Both the position numbers and the translations under genes were made by a program. 64,000 nucleotides of DNA from CADEDH01 sp039029735 (GTDB lineage Bacteria > Actinomycetota > Acidimicrobiia > Acidimicrobiales > SZUA-35), in the NCBI GenBank assembly GCA_039029735.1, contig JBCCFL010000022.1, positions 26,065-90,064 of the forward strand. The letters run 5' to 3'. Below are positions 26,754 to 35,689 of the stretch, one piece after another. The notes beneath the pieces are model-generated. The model did not search any database, was not told where the DNA came from, and saw only the letters and a list, made by a program, of their open reading frames with translations. How positions within the stretch are numbered: the first letter of the stretch is position 1; every line of letters begins with the position of its first letter.

Positions 26754-28373
26754 ATGGTGCATGATCCCGACGCCCTCCGGCGCTACCCCCATCCGTCGTC
26801 GCGCGCAGCAGTGCTCGCCACCGATGGGGTGGTGGCGACCAGCCAGCCCCTGGCGGCCCAGGCGGGGCTCGACGTGCTCGCCGACGGCGGGAACGCTGTC
26901 GACGCGGCGATCGCCGCTGCGGCCACGCTGACCGTGGTCGAACCCTGCTCGAACGGCCTCGGCAGCGATGCCTTCGCCATCGTGTGGGACGGGTCGGAGC
27001 TGCACGGCCTCAACGGCTCGGGCCGATGGCCAGCGGCCTATGACGCCGACGAACTCCGCGCCGCCGGGCACCGCGAGGTGCCCCAGCGGGGCTGGACGCC
27101 GGTGACCGTGCCCGGGGCCGTCGACACCTGGGATGCCCTCCACGGCCGGTTCGGTCAGCTCGACATGGCGCGGATCCTCGAACCCGCCCATCGCTACGCC
27201 GTGCGCGGGCACCCCGTGTCGCCGGTGGTGTCTCGTCAGTGGCGGGCGTCGGCCCAGTTCTTCGGCGCACTCGACGACCCCGCCATCGCAGACTGGAGCA
27301 CGGTGTTCGCCCCCGGCGGTCGAGCGCCCGAGGCAGGGGAGATGTGGGCCAGCCCTGGCCATGCCCGCACGCTGGCCCGGCTGGCATCGCACGGCCTGCG
27401 GGAGTTCTACGAGGGGGAGATCGCGGCGGCCATCGTCGACTACAGCACTCGCACGGGGGGCCGGATGACGGCCGACGACTTGGCTTCGCACCGAGCTGAG
27501 TGGGTCGACCCGATCTCGGTGGCCTACCGCGATCACGAGGTGTGGGAGATCCCGCCGAACGGGCAGGGCCTGGCCGCGCTCCTGGCCATTGGCGCAGTGG
27601 CCCATCACGACATCGGGGCGCGAGCCCACGTCGACGCCGAGGCGTGGCACACCCAGATCGAAGCCATGAAGCTCGCCTTCGCCGACTCTGATGCTGCCGT
27701 GGCCGACCAGCAGCATGTGCCGGTGCCCGTCGCCGAGCTGCTCGCCCCGGATCGGTTGGCGGCCCGGGCAGCCGAGATCGGCCCCCTCGCCGGACCGGCC
27801 CCGAACGGCGAGCCGGTCCGCGGCGGCACCGTGTACCTCTGCACCGCTGACCGCGACGGGATGATGGTGAGCTTCATCCAGTCCAACTACATGGGCTTCG
27901 GTTCGGGGGTGGTGGTGCCCAGCCATGGGGTGTCGCTGCAGAACCGGGGCGCCGGGTTCGTGCTCGACGCGGCCCATCCCAACGTGGCGGCGCCGGGCAA
28001 GCGGCCCCGCCACACGATCATTCCCGGTTTCCTCACCAGGGCCGGCACCCCGGTCGGGCCCTTCGGCGTGATGGGTGGCGAGATGCAGCCTCAGGGGCAT
28101 CTCCAGGTGGTGTCGGGCCTCGTCGACCACGGGCTCAACCCCCAGGCCGCACTCGATGCCCCTCGGTGGCAGGTCGACCGCGACGGCACCGTCAACCTGG
28201 AGCCTCAGGTACCAGCGGAGATCGTGGCCGCACTGGCCGAACGAGGTCATCCGACGAAAGTGGCCACCAGCCGCCTCCCGTTTGGTCGAGGTCAGATCAT
28301 CGTTCGCGATGACCAGGGCGTCTACGCCGCGGGCTCCGAGCCGCGGGCCGACGGCGCTGCGGTGGGCCGTTGA
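26754..28373 (+). CDS. ggt: Gamma-glutamyltransferase family protein
   Basis: A 539-residue Ntn hydrolase of the gamma-glutamyltranspeptidase family. The large-subunit start (VVATSQPLAAQAGLDVLADGG, DAAIAAAATLTVVEPC) is present. The autoprocessing Thr is in GEPVRGGTVYL near residue 358, followed by MVSFIQSNYMGFGSGVVVP. No signal peptide is evident, so it may be cytoplasmic, unlike the classical periplasmic enzyme; acylases and glutathione hydrolases occur in this family. Its 3' end overlaps the convergent epimerase gene by 77 nt. Confidence 0.9.
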   Translation: MVHDPDALRRYPHPSSRAAVLATDGVVATSQPLAAQAGLDVLADGGNAVDAAIAAAATLTVVEPCSNGLGSDAFAIVWDGSELHGLNGSGRWPAAYDADELRAAGHREVPQRGWTPVTVPGAVDTWDALHGRFGQLDMARILEPAHRYAVRGHPVSPVVSRQWRASAQFFGALDDPAIADWSTVFAPGGRAPEAGEMWASPGHARTLARLASHGLREFYEGEIAAAIVDYSTRTGGRMTADDLASHRAEWVDPISVAYRDHEVWEIPPNGQGLAALLAIGAVAHHDIGARAHVDAEAWHTQIEAMKLAFADSDAAVADQQHVPVPVAELLAPDRLAARAAEIGPLAGPAPNGEPVRGGTVYLCTADRDGMMVSFIQSNYMGFGSGVVVPSHGVSLQNRGAGFVLDAAHPNVAAPGKRPRHTIIPGFLTRAGTPVGPFGVMGGEMQPQGHLQVVSGLVDHGLNPQAALDAPRWQVDRDGTVNLEPQVPAEIVAALAERGHPTKVATSRLPFGRGQIIVRDDQGVYAAGSEPRADGAAVGR

Positions 28374-29163
28374 GCCCTCGCATCCGTACGGGAGGCCGCC
28401 CCATGGGTTCGACCTCCGCCGAGGGGCCAGACGCCCTCCCCCCGAGGCCCCGCGTCGGGAGCACCCGCAGGATCGGGCCGTCGGCGAAGCGGGGTGCGGG
28501 TCCGAAGCATTCGATCACCCCCGGCGGTACGGAGATGTCGGCCACGTAGAGGTCACCAACGAGGGGGTGGCCCCGCAGTCCGACCTTCGGGGCGGCAAGG
28601 GTGAGCGTTGCCGTGGCCGCCACGGCAACGCCGGGCACGGTGCCCGTGGCCGTGTCGAGCCCGCTCGGGGCATCGAGCGAGATCACCTGGCGATAGCCGG
28701 TGCTGGCTTCGATCAGGGCGGCCGCTCGTCCCCGCGGTGGCCCGACGAGTGAGTAGCCGATCAGGGCGTCGACGAACACGTCGGCCGGCGGAGGGTCGTC
28801 GGCGAGGCTGATCGGCAGGCCTTCGACGATTGCGAACTGGTGTGCAGTCACGTCACCCATCGCGGCCACGGTTCGGGTGGTGCACACCGTGACGGCAACG
28901 CCGGCGTTGGCAAGGTGGCGGGCCGCCGCCAGCCCGCCGCCCCCGTTGCCGCCCGTTCCGACGGCCACCACGGCCGTGGATGGCGCCACGAGGTCGAGGG
29001 TGAGGCGGGCGAGATTGCGGCCCGCGTTCTCCATCATCTGCACGAGATGGATCTCGAGGTCGTCGACCATCACCCGATCGACCTCCACCATGTCGGCTGT
29101 GCCCAGCCAGGCGATGTCGGTCTCGGAGACCGCGGGGAAGCTCGCCCGCCCGGCCTCAGCCAT
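28297..29163 (-). CDS. nnrE: NAD(P)H-hydrate epimerase (YjeF N-terminal domain)
   Basis: A 288-residue stand-alone YjeF_N Rossmann protein. Characteristic pieces are QMMENAGRNLARLTLDL near 36-52, VGTGGNGGGGLAAARHLANAG near 61-81 and SLDAPSGLDTATG near 150-162. It repairs damaged NADH and NADPH hydrates. The usual ADP-dependent dehydratase domain is absent here. About 45 Arg/Pro-rich C-terminal residues have no family support; they result from reading into the opposing gene. The start overlaps the amidase stop by 8 nt. Confidence 0.85.
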   Translation of the reverse strand: MAEAGRASFPAVSETDIAWLGTADMVEVDRVMVDDLEIHLVQMMENAGRNLARLTLDLVAPSTAVVAVGTGGNGGGGLAAARHLANAGVAVTVCTTRTVAAMGDVTAHQFAIVEGLPISLADDPPPADVFVDALIGYSLVGPPRGRAAALIEASTGYRQVISLDAPSGLDTATGTVPGVAVAATATLTLAAPKVGLRGHPLVGDLYVADISVPPGVIECFGPAPRFADGPILRVLPTRGLGGRASGPSAEVEPMGRPPVRMRGLNGPPQRRRPAARSPRRRRPGHRER

Positions 29164-30565
29164 CGAGTGGTGCGTAGGTGGGGGCGACGGCCAGATGCCA
29201 GTCGGTGCGCACCTGGTGGGCGTGGGCCGCTGCGAGCACCATGGCATCGGCGAAGGGCAACCCGACGATCTGGAGCCCGAGCGGCAGACCGTCGTCATCG
29301 AAGCCCATGGGCGCCGACACCGCCGGGAACCCGGTGCTGTTCCAGGCTGGGGTGTGGAGGGCCTGGGTGGCGATCTGCTCGGCGGTCGCTCCCGACAACG
29401 GTGCTGCCCCGTACCCGGTGGTGGGGCTGACGAGGAGGTCCAGGCCGAGGTCACCCATCAGCGTGATGACGTCGGCTCGGGCCCGCTGCCTGACTCGTTC
29501 GATCTGCACGAGGTCGCCAGCGCTGATCAGTGCGCCCTGGGCGATGGTGAGTCGGGTGGGGCGTCCGTAGTCAGACCAACTGCTGGCCAGCAGGTTTCGA
29601 TGCCAGGCGAATGCCTCGGCCTGCAGGGCCAGGAACGTGCCCGTGGACAGCTGGTCGTACAGAGGGATCTCCACTTCGACGGGTTCCGCTCCGGCATCGC
29701 TGAGCTCAGCCACCGCAGCGTCGAACGCAATCCTCACCTCGGGGGCCGACGCATCCCACACCCGATCGTTGGTGATCACGCCGATCCGTACACCTTCGAG
29801 GCCCCGATCGATCATGGCCAGGTGCGCGGTGGCGGGTCGCACCACCGACGTGCGATCCGACTCGTGGGCGCCGGCCATCACGTCGAGCATCGCTGCGCAG
29901 TCCCAGGCGCTGCGGGCCATGGGCCCGATGTGGTCATAGCTCAGGCCGAGAGGCACACAGCCCGATTTCGGCACCAGCCCGTACGTGGGCTTGTGACCGG
30001 TGATCCCGTTGTAGGACGCCGGGAGCCGCACGCTGCCGGCGGTGTCGGTACCGAGGCCGCCCAGGAACTGGCCGGAGGCAACGCCGTTCGCCGTACCCGA
30101 GCTCGAGCCGCCGGCCCAACGCTCCAGATCCCAGGGGCAGCGGGGAATCGGAAACGGTTTGGTGGCATCAGGGCGACCGATCGCAAACTCCATCGTGGTG
30201 GTCTTGCCCATCAACACTGCGCCGGCACCCCGGAGGCGCTGCACAACCGGGCCATCACCCTGATCACCCCAGCTGGGGTCGAGCACCAGGCTCTGGGCCG
30301 TTGTCGGCCCGTCGTCGGTGGAAAGGATGTCCTTGATCCCCAGTGGGATGCCGTGCAGCGGGCCCCGGTCGCGCCCCGCGGCCAGCTCGGCGTCGGCCTG
30401 GGTGGCCGCAGCCAGGGCCGCCTCGTTGTCGCGGCGCAGGTAGGTGCCAACCGCCTCGTCGATCGAGTCAGACGCCCGCTGCAACCGGGCCACCAGGTCG
30501 ACGCTGGTCAGCGACCCGTCCCGCAGTGCTACACCGGCGGTCTCGATTGTCAGCGGCGCCTTCAT
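29156..30565 (-). CDS. Amidase signature family hydrolase (GatA/AtzE-like)
   Basis: A 469-residue amidase. The Ser-cisSer-Lys triad is recognisable: Lys in GIPLGIKDILS near 76, cis-Ser and the nucleophile in WAGGSSSGTANGVASG and GTDTAGSVRLPASYNG near 148-178. The upstream 67-residue GatC/AtzG-like gene overlaps its ATG by 4 nt (ATGA), which favours a two-subunit hydrolase over a free-standing amidase. It is not GatA of the tRNA amidotransferase, as no gatB is adjacent. Substrate unknown. Confidence 0.9.
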   Translation of the reverse strand: MKAPLTIETAGVALRDGSLTSVDLVARLQRASDSIDEAVGTYLRRDNEAALAAATQADAELAAGRDRGPLHGIPLGIKDILSTDDGPTTAQSLVLDPSWGDQGDGPVVQRLRGAGAVLMGKTTTMEFAIGRPDATKPFPIPRCPWDLERWAGGSSSGTANGVASGQFLGGLGTDTAGSVRLPASYNGITGHKPTYGLVPKSGCVPLGLSYDHIGPMARSAWDCAAMLDVMAGAHESDRTSVVRPATAHLAMIDRGLEGVRIGVITNDRVWDASAPEVRIAFDAAVAELSDAGAEPVEVEIPLYDQLSTGTFLALQAEAFAWHRNLLASSWSDYGRPTRLTIAQGALISAGDLVQIERVRQRARADVITLMGDLGLDLLVSPTTGYGAAPLSGATAEQIATQALHTPAWNSTGFPAVSAPMGFDDDGLPLGLQIVGLPFADAMVLAAAHAHQVRTDWHLAVAPTYAPLDG

Positions 30566-30765
30566 CGGTCGAGCGCCTCGGGCCCGTCGGCGGCGAACAC
30601 AGCCGCTGTCACCCCGTCCCCGACGTCGACGGCGTGAAACTCGGCCATCGATCGACGGAGGCCGCCGTAGAGCCGGCCCAGGCGTTCGATCTCATCGGCC
30701 GGCACGTCGTCGAGGCCTGCTGCGCTCAGCAGCGTGGCTACCGTGGTGGTGTGGTCGGATTCCAT
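30562..30765 (-). CDS. Small GatC/AtzG-like subunit of the adjacent amidase
   Basis: A 67-residue protein from ATG 30765, with AGGGGGT six nt upstream. The helical pattern AGLDDVPADEIERLGRLYGG resembles the N-terminus of GatC and the small AtzG proteins that stabilise AtzE hydrolases. Its stop overlaps the amidase start (ATGA), implying coupled synthesis in equal amounts. Assignment rests on size, pattern and position. Confidence 0.65.
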   Translation of the reverse strand: MESDHTTTVATLLSAAGLDDVPADEIERLGRLYGGLRRSMAEFHAVDVGDGVTAAVFAADGPEALDR

Positions 30766-30831
30766 CGTCGTACCCCCTGCATCCCCGAGCGTAGATCGGC
30801 TGGTGGGGTGGGGCACGAGGACCGCCCGACG

Positions 30832-32127
30832 GTGACCGTGCGCCGGTGGCGGGTCACGGCCGCGGCGCTTGGCTGCGTGTTGGTGGCCGCCGCCTGTGCC
30901 GCACCCGACGATGGCGCCGAGCTCGCCGACCCCACGGCGACCTCGTCCGCATCCGAGGCGCAGGCCTCGGCGTCGACGGCAGCAGCCGCAGGGGAAGCCG
31001 ATGCGGCGCCCTCCGGGGCGATCGACTGGCGTCGAGGTCGGGTCGAGCCCGATCCGGCACCGGTCGTTGGTCGCACCGACGTGGCCGTGACCGGCAATCG
31101 AGTGGTGGAGGCGAGCAGCGACCTCGCGGCCATCGAGGCCGTGGTCGCCGAGCTGCCGGCGGCGCCGGCGTGGGTGATTCCCTGGCCCGACCCGACCGCA
31201 GACGTCCAGCAGTGGCTGGTGACGCTGGTCGACGGGCGGGAGCTGCTGGTGGAGGAGGCCGAGGTGAGTTCCTCTGGCACAGTGGCGCAGGTCGGGGATG
31301 AGCCAGTGCCCGTCGACGCGTTGTGGAACGACGGCAGGGTCTTCGTCGAGCCGGCCTACCGCGGTGGTGAGATGGCCATCGATGCGCTCGACGATGCCCG
31401 GTTGGTGACCGACGGTGAGATCGAGGTCACGCTCGTCGGCCCCACCGACCGGTATGCCCACGGCGTGCTCGGCGACGCCATCGAGGCATCGGCAATCGAG
31501 ATTCTCGATCTCGAATCGCAGAAGCGAACCCGGATCGAGATCGACGCTCCGGCGGTGATCGAGGGTAACTCCCCGATGCTCGCCGACGTGGACGGCGACG
31601 GTGCGACCGACGTGGTGGTCACCCGGAGCGACCCGACCGACGGCGCGCGGCTGGAGGTCTACCGCGTCGACGGTTCGCTCCTGGCGTCGTCGGCCCCGAT
31701 CGGCCGCCCCAACCGGTGGCGAAACCAGCTGGCTGTCGCCCCCACCGGCCCGAACGGGGAGATCGAGCTGATCGATGTTCGTACTCCGCACCTCGGCGGC
31801 ACGGTGCAGTTCTTCCAGCTCGACGGCGACGAGCTGGTTCTGGCGGCGAACTCGTCTTCGGACTTCACGAGCCACGTGTTCGGTTCCCGCAACCTCGACA
31901 TGGGAATCGTGGCCGACGGCACTGGCGACGGCCGCCCCGACGTGATCGTGCCCCGCCAGGACCGACGAGCCTTCGCGGTGATCGCTCGCACCGAGGCGGG
32001 CGTCGACGTGACCCTGTTCGAGCTCCCAGCGGAGATCACCACCAACATCGCTGCCGCCGCGACCGACGGTGGTTTGGCGGTTGCCATGGGCACGAGCGAC
32101 GGTCGACTGTTGGTCTGGTCGCCCTGA
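30832..32127 (+). CDS. Lipoprotein with FG-GAP/VCBS-like beta-propeller repeats
   Basis: A 431-residue secreted lipoprotein. The signal peptide RRWRVTAAALGCVLVAAAC ends in a lipobox with the acylated Cys near residue 22, followed by an Ala/Ser/Thr/Asp-rich linker to about 75. The later half contains Asp-rich calcium-type loops (MLADVDGDGATDVVVTRSD, IVADGTGDGRPDVIVPRQD) typical of FG-GAP/VCBS propeller blades. GTG 30832 is favoured; GTG 30838 would also work. It probably acts at the cell surface in binding; no enzyme motif seen. Confidence 0.75.
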   Translation: MTVRRWRVTAAALGCVLVAAACAAPDDGAELADPTATSSASEAQASASTAAAAGEADAAPSGAIDWRRGRVEPDPAPVVGRTDVAVTGNRVVEASSDLAAIEAVVAELPAAPAWVIPWPDPTADVQQWLVTLVDGRELLVEEAEVSSSGTVAQVGDEPVPVDALWNDGRVFVEPAYRGGEMAIDALDDARLVTDGEIEVTLVGPTDRYAHGVLGDAIEASAIEILDLESQKRTRIEIDAPAVIEGNSPMLADVDGDGATDVVVTRSDPTDGARLEVYRVDGSLLASSAPIGRPNRWRNQLAVAPTGPNGEIELIDVRTPHLGGTVQFFQLDGDELVLAANSSSDFTSHVFGSRNLDMGIVADGTGDGRPDVIVPRQDRRAFAVIARTEAGVDVTLFELPAEITTNIAAAATDGGLAVAMGTSDGRLLVWSP

Positions 32128-32153
32128 CCGCGTCCGCCGCTACGGTGACCGCC

Positions 32154-32531
32154 ATGGACACCTCCGAGCGACCGACCATCACCGTTCCTGGCGGCGACGC
32201 CCCATCCGATCTGGGGGTCGAGGACCACGTCGTGGGCGACGGGGCCGAGGCCACGGCCGGCATGCAGGTCCACGTCGACTATGTGGGCGTGTCGTGGAGC
32301 ACGGGCAAGGAGTTCGACGCCTCGTGGAACCGGGGTGACCCCCTCACGTTCACCCTCGGCGCCGGCCAGGTCATCAAGGGGTGGGACGAGGGCGTCGCCG
32401 GGATGCGGGTGGGCGGCCGTCGCACCATCACCATCCCACCCGACATGGGCTACGGCGCCGCTGGTGCCGGTGGCGTGATCGCACCCAACGAGACGCTGAT
32501 CTTCACCGTCGACCTCCGCCAGGTGGGCTAA
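32154..32531 (+). CDS. FKBP-type peptidyl-prolyl cis-trans isomerase
   Basis: A 125-residue single-domain FKBP. The fold is clear: MQVHVDYVGVSWSTGKEFDASW, FTLGAGQVIKGWDEGVAGM, then GGRRTITIPPDMGYG and LIFTVDLRQV. There is no signal peptide, so a cytosolic folding helper. Its last 29 nt overlap the convergent glycosyltransferase gene. It follows the lipoprotein gene after 26 nt. Confidence 0.95.
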   Translation: MDTSERPTITVPGGDAPSDLGVEDHVVGDGAEATAGMQVHVDYVGVSWSTGKEFDASWNRGDPLTFTLGAGQVIKGWDEGVAGMRVGGRRTITIPPDMGYGAAGAGGVIAPNETLIFTVDLRQVG

Positions 32532-33762
32532 CCCGCTCCTGATCGGCGGCGTCGGCCTCCACCGCCGCCACCAACCGGCGGCCCACGTCGGGCACCGCAT
32601 CGAACACCACGCTCCATGGCGCCATCGTGGTTGCCGTCGCGTTCGGCGCTGTGATGCGCCGGCCAGCCTCACCGATCGCCCGGTCGAACACGGCAACGGC
32701 CGCTGCCTCACGGGAGCGGGTTGTGGTCAGCCCGTTGAACACGGCGTCGTGGTGGTACACCTCGATCAGAGCGGCCCCCTCGCGCACGAACTCCGCGCGA
32801 ATCGCCTCCAGCATCGCCCGGGACAGAACCACACCGTCCCGCTGGAGCCGGCCCAGGACGGTGCTGGCGATGTCGACCGCCATCCGATGGAGCCCGTCGC
32901 CCGCGTCGTCGGGCGAGAGTGGCTGGTGCTTGTGGTCGTAGGCAGACGCAATGGCCACCTGGCACATCTCACGCGGCCGGCAGCGTTCCTGGATCTCGCC
33001 GAGTACCCCGACCTCGAGGCCCCAGTCGGTCGGGAGGAGCAGCTCGGCGGCCAGTGACGTGTCGAGGGAGATCTCACCAGCCAGCGGGTACCGGAAGGCC
33101 GAGAGGTGGTCCAGGTAGGGGGTCGGGCCCGCAACAGAGCGCAGGGCCCGCAACAACGGCGCCATGAGCAGCCGCGACACCCGACCGTTGAAGGTCGCCT
33201 CGTCGCTGCGGTGGTAGAAGCCCTTGGCCACGCGATACCCGAAGTCGGGATGGGCCACCGGGTAGAGCAGGCGCGCCAGCAGGGCGGCGTCGTAGGAGCG
33301 GATGTCGGCGTCGTGCACGGCGACCACGTCGGCCCGGCCTGAGGCGAGCACGTACCCGAGGCAGTACCAGACGTTGCGGCCCTTGCCGGGGTGGGCCGGG
33401 GCGAAGCCGTGCGCCCCCAACTCGTCATCGACCGACCGCAGCCGCGGTCCGTCCTGCCACAACACGCGGCACCGGAGCCCTGCTGCGGCCAGAGGCGCGA
33501 AGAACCGCGTCGCGTACTCGAAGGCCTCGGCGTCGGCGTCGTCGAGCCCGATCACCACCTCGTCGAGGTAGGACGCCTCCGCCACGATGTCAACGATGCG
33601 GGCCAGCGCCGGCCGCTCCAGCTCCTGGAACAGCGTGGGGATGACAAGCGTCATCGGCCGCCGCGGCGACCACCGGCGAAGATCGGACGCAAGCGACTCG
33701 AACGGGCGGTCGGTCAACAGGTGCAGCGTGGGCACCGGACCCAGTTGGGCGAAATCAGCCAT
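32503..33762 (-). CDS. GT81-like glycosyltransferase (glucosyl/mannosyl-3-phosphoglycerate synthase family)
   Basis: A 419-residue GT-A glycosyltransferase. Family hallmarks are RRPMTLVIPTLFQELERPAL at 34-53, YLDEVVIGLDDADAEAF, the PGKGRNVWYCLGYVLASGRAD stretch and the DXD-like VAVHDADI near 149. YDHKHQPLS supplies a likely metal or catalytic His. Relatives make glucosyl- or mannosyl-glycerate precursors, used as compatible solutes or for methylglucose lipopolysaccharide. A matching phosphatase is not nearby, so the acceptor is inferred only from family. Confidence 0.8.
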   Translation of the reverse strand: MADFAQLGPVPTLHLLTDRPFESLASDLRRWSPRRPMTLVIPTLFQELERPALARIVDIVAEASYLDEVVIGLDDADAEAFEYATRFFAPLAAAGLRCRVLWQDGPRLRSVDDELGAHGFAPAHPGKGRNVWYCLGYVLASGRADVVAVHDADIRSYDAALLARLLYPVAHPDFGYRVAKGFYHRSDEATFNGRVSRLLMAPLLRALRSVAGPTPYLDHLSAFRYPLAGEISLDTSLAAELLLPTDWGLEVGVLGEIQERCRPREMCQVAIASAYDHKHQPLSPDDAGDGLHRMAVDIASTVLGRLQRDGVVLSRAMLEAIRAEFVREGAALIEVYHHDAVFNGLTTTRSREAAAVAVFDRAIGEAGRRITAPNATATTMAPWSVVFDAVPDVGRRLVAAVEADAADQERVSPPGGGRR

Positions 33763-33914
33763 GTCGGCCGGTGCTCAGCGCCCCGGACGCTCCATCGGAA
33801 GGAGAGCTGCCTGTGCCACCACGACGCTGAGAGTATCCGCCGCCTCGACGCACCGGGAAACCGTGGCGAGCGCCCGGCGTTGCCCCTGCTGGCCCGGTTC
33901 GCGACACTCGTCGG

Positions 33915-34925
33915 ATGCCAACGCCCGATCAGAACCACCAGATCATGATCGCCTCGTTGCCCGACGGGCCGCTCGAACCCTCACACTTCGAGGCCCGAAC
34001 CGGTGAGCGACCGAACCCCGGCGATGGCGAGGTGCTGGTGGAAACAGAGGCCATCACCATCGGCGCCGGCCAGCGAGCCGGTCTGCAGGGGAGCGCCTCC
34101 TACACCGGCGCGCCTCAGGCCGGCCAGGTGATGGGAGGCCAGGGCGTGGGGCGGGTGGTGGAGTCGAACGACGCCCGATACGCCCCCGGCGATCGCGTAC
34201 GGGCCATGACCGGGTGGCAGCGGTTCTCCACCCACTGGGGCCAGGACGTGAACAGCGTCGACACCGACCTCGACGCCGCCCACGTGCTCGGTCCGCTCGG
34301 AATCAACGGGCTCACGGCCTACTTCGGCCTGTTCGAGGTGGGCCAGGTCATCGCAGGCGACACGGTGATGGTGTCGGCCGCCGCGGGCTCGGTCGGGCAC
34401 ATGGTCGGTCAGATGGCGAAGGTGGCGGGTGCAACGGTGGTGGGGGTCGCCGGGTCGGACGCGAAGTGCGAACTGCTCATTTCTGAACTGGGCTTCGACG
34501 CCGCCGTCAACCGGAACTCGGACACCTTCCGCGCCGACCTGAAGGCGGCGACCCCGAACCGGGTGGACGTGTACTTCGACAACACTGGCGGGCCGATCCT
34601 CGAGAGTGCCCTGTTCCGCATGAACCTCAACGGCCGCATCACCTGCTGCGGCGCCGCCAGCCAGTACGACACCGGGAGTCCGGGCGGCGGCCCACGGGGC
34701 GTGCCAGGCCTGTTGGTGAACAACCGGGTTCGGATGCAGGGGTTCGTGGTGTTCGACTTCGCTGACCGCTACGACGAGGCCAGGGCCCAGATGACGGGCT
34801 GGATCACCGATGGTCGACTGGAGCCCCGGGCCACCAGCTACGACGGCCTCGACGCGGCCCCACAGGCGTTCGTCGATCTGCTGAACGGCACCACGATCGG
34901 CACCACGGTGGTACGGCTCGACTGA
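33915..34925 (+). CDS. NADP-dependent medium-chain oxidoreductase (curcumin reductase/leukotriene B4 dehydrogenase-like)
   Basis: A 336-residue zinc-free MDR protein. The cofactor loop is SAAAGSVGHMVGQMAKVAGATVVGVAG (AxxGxxG type), and the segment VDVYFDNTGGPILESAL is diagnostic of the YncB/LTB4DH group. It probably reduces alpha,beta-unsaturated carbonyls with NADPH. It is divergent from the GT81-like gene across 152 nt in which I see no clear motif. Confidence 0.92.
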   Translation: MPTPDQNHQIMIASLPDGPLEPSHFEARTGERPNPGDGEVLVETEAITIGAGQRAGLQGSASYTGAPQAGQVMGGQGVGRVVESNDARYAPGDRVRAMTGWQRFSTHWGQDVNSVDTDLDAAHVLGPLGINGLTAYFGLFEVGQVIAGDTVMVSAAAGSVGHMVGQMAKVAGATVVGVAGSDAKCELLISELGFDAAVNRNSDTFRADLKAATPNRVDVYFDNTGGPILESALFRMNLNGRITCCGAASQYDTGSPGGGPRGVPGLLVNNRVRMQGFVVFDFADRYDEARAQMTGWITDGRLEPRATSYDGLDAAPQAFVDLLNGTTIGTTVVRLD

Positions 34926-35030
34926 CGTCGGGAGAATTCATCGCGACGTGTGTCCAGAACCGGCGCCGACGTTCGTCGTGGGGGTGAGCGGGCCGCACAG
35001 GGCGGCCCATGAACCACGACGGAGACGATG

Positions 35031-35348
35031 ATGACGAAGTACGTGCTCACCTACCACGGCGGCGCCGGCATGCCGGAGACGCCCGAAGCCCAGGAGCAGC
35101 TCATGGCGGCCTGGGGTGCATGGTTCGCCCAGATGGGCGAAGCGGTGATCGATGGCGGCAACCCGTTCGGGCAGTCCAAGACGGTCGGTGCCGACGGCTC
35201 GGTGTCCGATTCCGGCTATGCCGCTGATCTCGGCGGCTTCAGCGTGATCCAGGCCGACTCCATCGACGGTGCCGTGGCCCACGCCAAGGGCTGCCCAGTG
35301 CTCGAGGGCGGCGGCAGCGTGCAGGTGTCCGAAGCGCTCGACATGTGA
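35031..35348 (+). CDS. YCII-related domain protein
   Basis: A 105-residue YCII-like protein: TKYVLTYHGGAGMPETPEA, then AWGAWFAQMGEAVIDGGNPFG and GGFSVIQADSIDGAVAHAKGCP. The dimeric ferredoxin-like fold is often linked to small-molecule binding or hydrolysis; function undefined. ATG 35031 has GGAG 6 nt upstream and is favoured over ATG 35028. A large hairpin follows the stop codon. Confidence 0.9.
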   Translation: MTKYVLTYHGGAGMPETPEAQEQLMAAWGAWFAQMGEAVIDGGNPFGQSKTVGADGSVSDSGYAADLGGFSVIQADSIDGAVAHAKGCPVLEGGGSVQVSEALDM

Positions 35349-35352
35349 TCAC

Positions 35353-35394
35353 GTGGCTGGTGACACCGCATGACACTGCGGTGTCACCAGCCAC
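35353..35394. terminator. Perfect 18-bp inverted repeat downstream of the YCII gene
   Basis: GTGGCTGGTGACACCGCA and TGCGGTGTCACCAGCCAC are exact inverted repeats separated by the 6-nt loop TGACAC. The stem begins 5 nt after the YCII stop codon. It has no following T-run, so it may act as an atypical intrinsic terminator or an RNA-stabilising hairpin. It lies 38 nt before the next gene's start. Confidence 0.6.
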
Positions 35395-35431
35395 CTGACG
35401 TCGGGAAACGCCCGCTGTCCGGCACCATGGG

Positions 35432-35689
35432 GTGATGATTTCGTCACTACTCGTCGCCCTGCTGAACATCTTCGTGATCCTGCTGATCATCCGGGCCATC
35501 GCCAGCTGGTTCCAACTCAGCTGGGACAACCCGCTGCGCCGCGTGATCGACGTTGTGCACCAGATCACCGATCCAGTCGTCCTGCCCGTCCGCCGTGTGC
35601 TGCCGTCCATGGGCGGGCTCGACCTGTCCGTCCTGCTGATCGTGCTCTTCATCAGCTTCATCGCCATTCCCCTGGTGAGCCAGCTCTGA
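35432..35689 (+). CDS. YggT family membrane protein
   Basis: An 85-residue protein with two hydrophobic segments, at 3-24 and 63-83, flanking a conserved middle (LRRVIDVVHQITDPVVLPVRR) with the PxxxxRR pattern of YggT/YlmG proteins. These act in envelope or division-related processes, and some in osmotic tolerance. It begins at GTG 35432 or ATG 35435. Its stop shares one base with the cobT start. Confidence 0.88.
   Translation: MMISSLLVALLNIFVILLIIRAIASWFQLSWDNPLRRVIDVVHQITDPVVLPVRRVLPSMGGLDLSVLLIVLFISFIAIPLVSQL

Noticed and set aside
35349..35431. Cobalamin riboswitch upstream of the YggT-cobT genes
   Set aside because: The region holds a single long hairpin and shows no B12-box-like conserved sequence.
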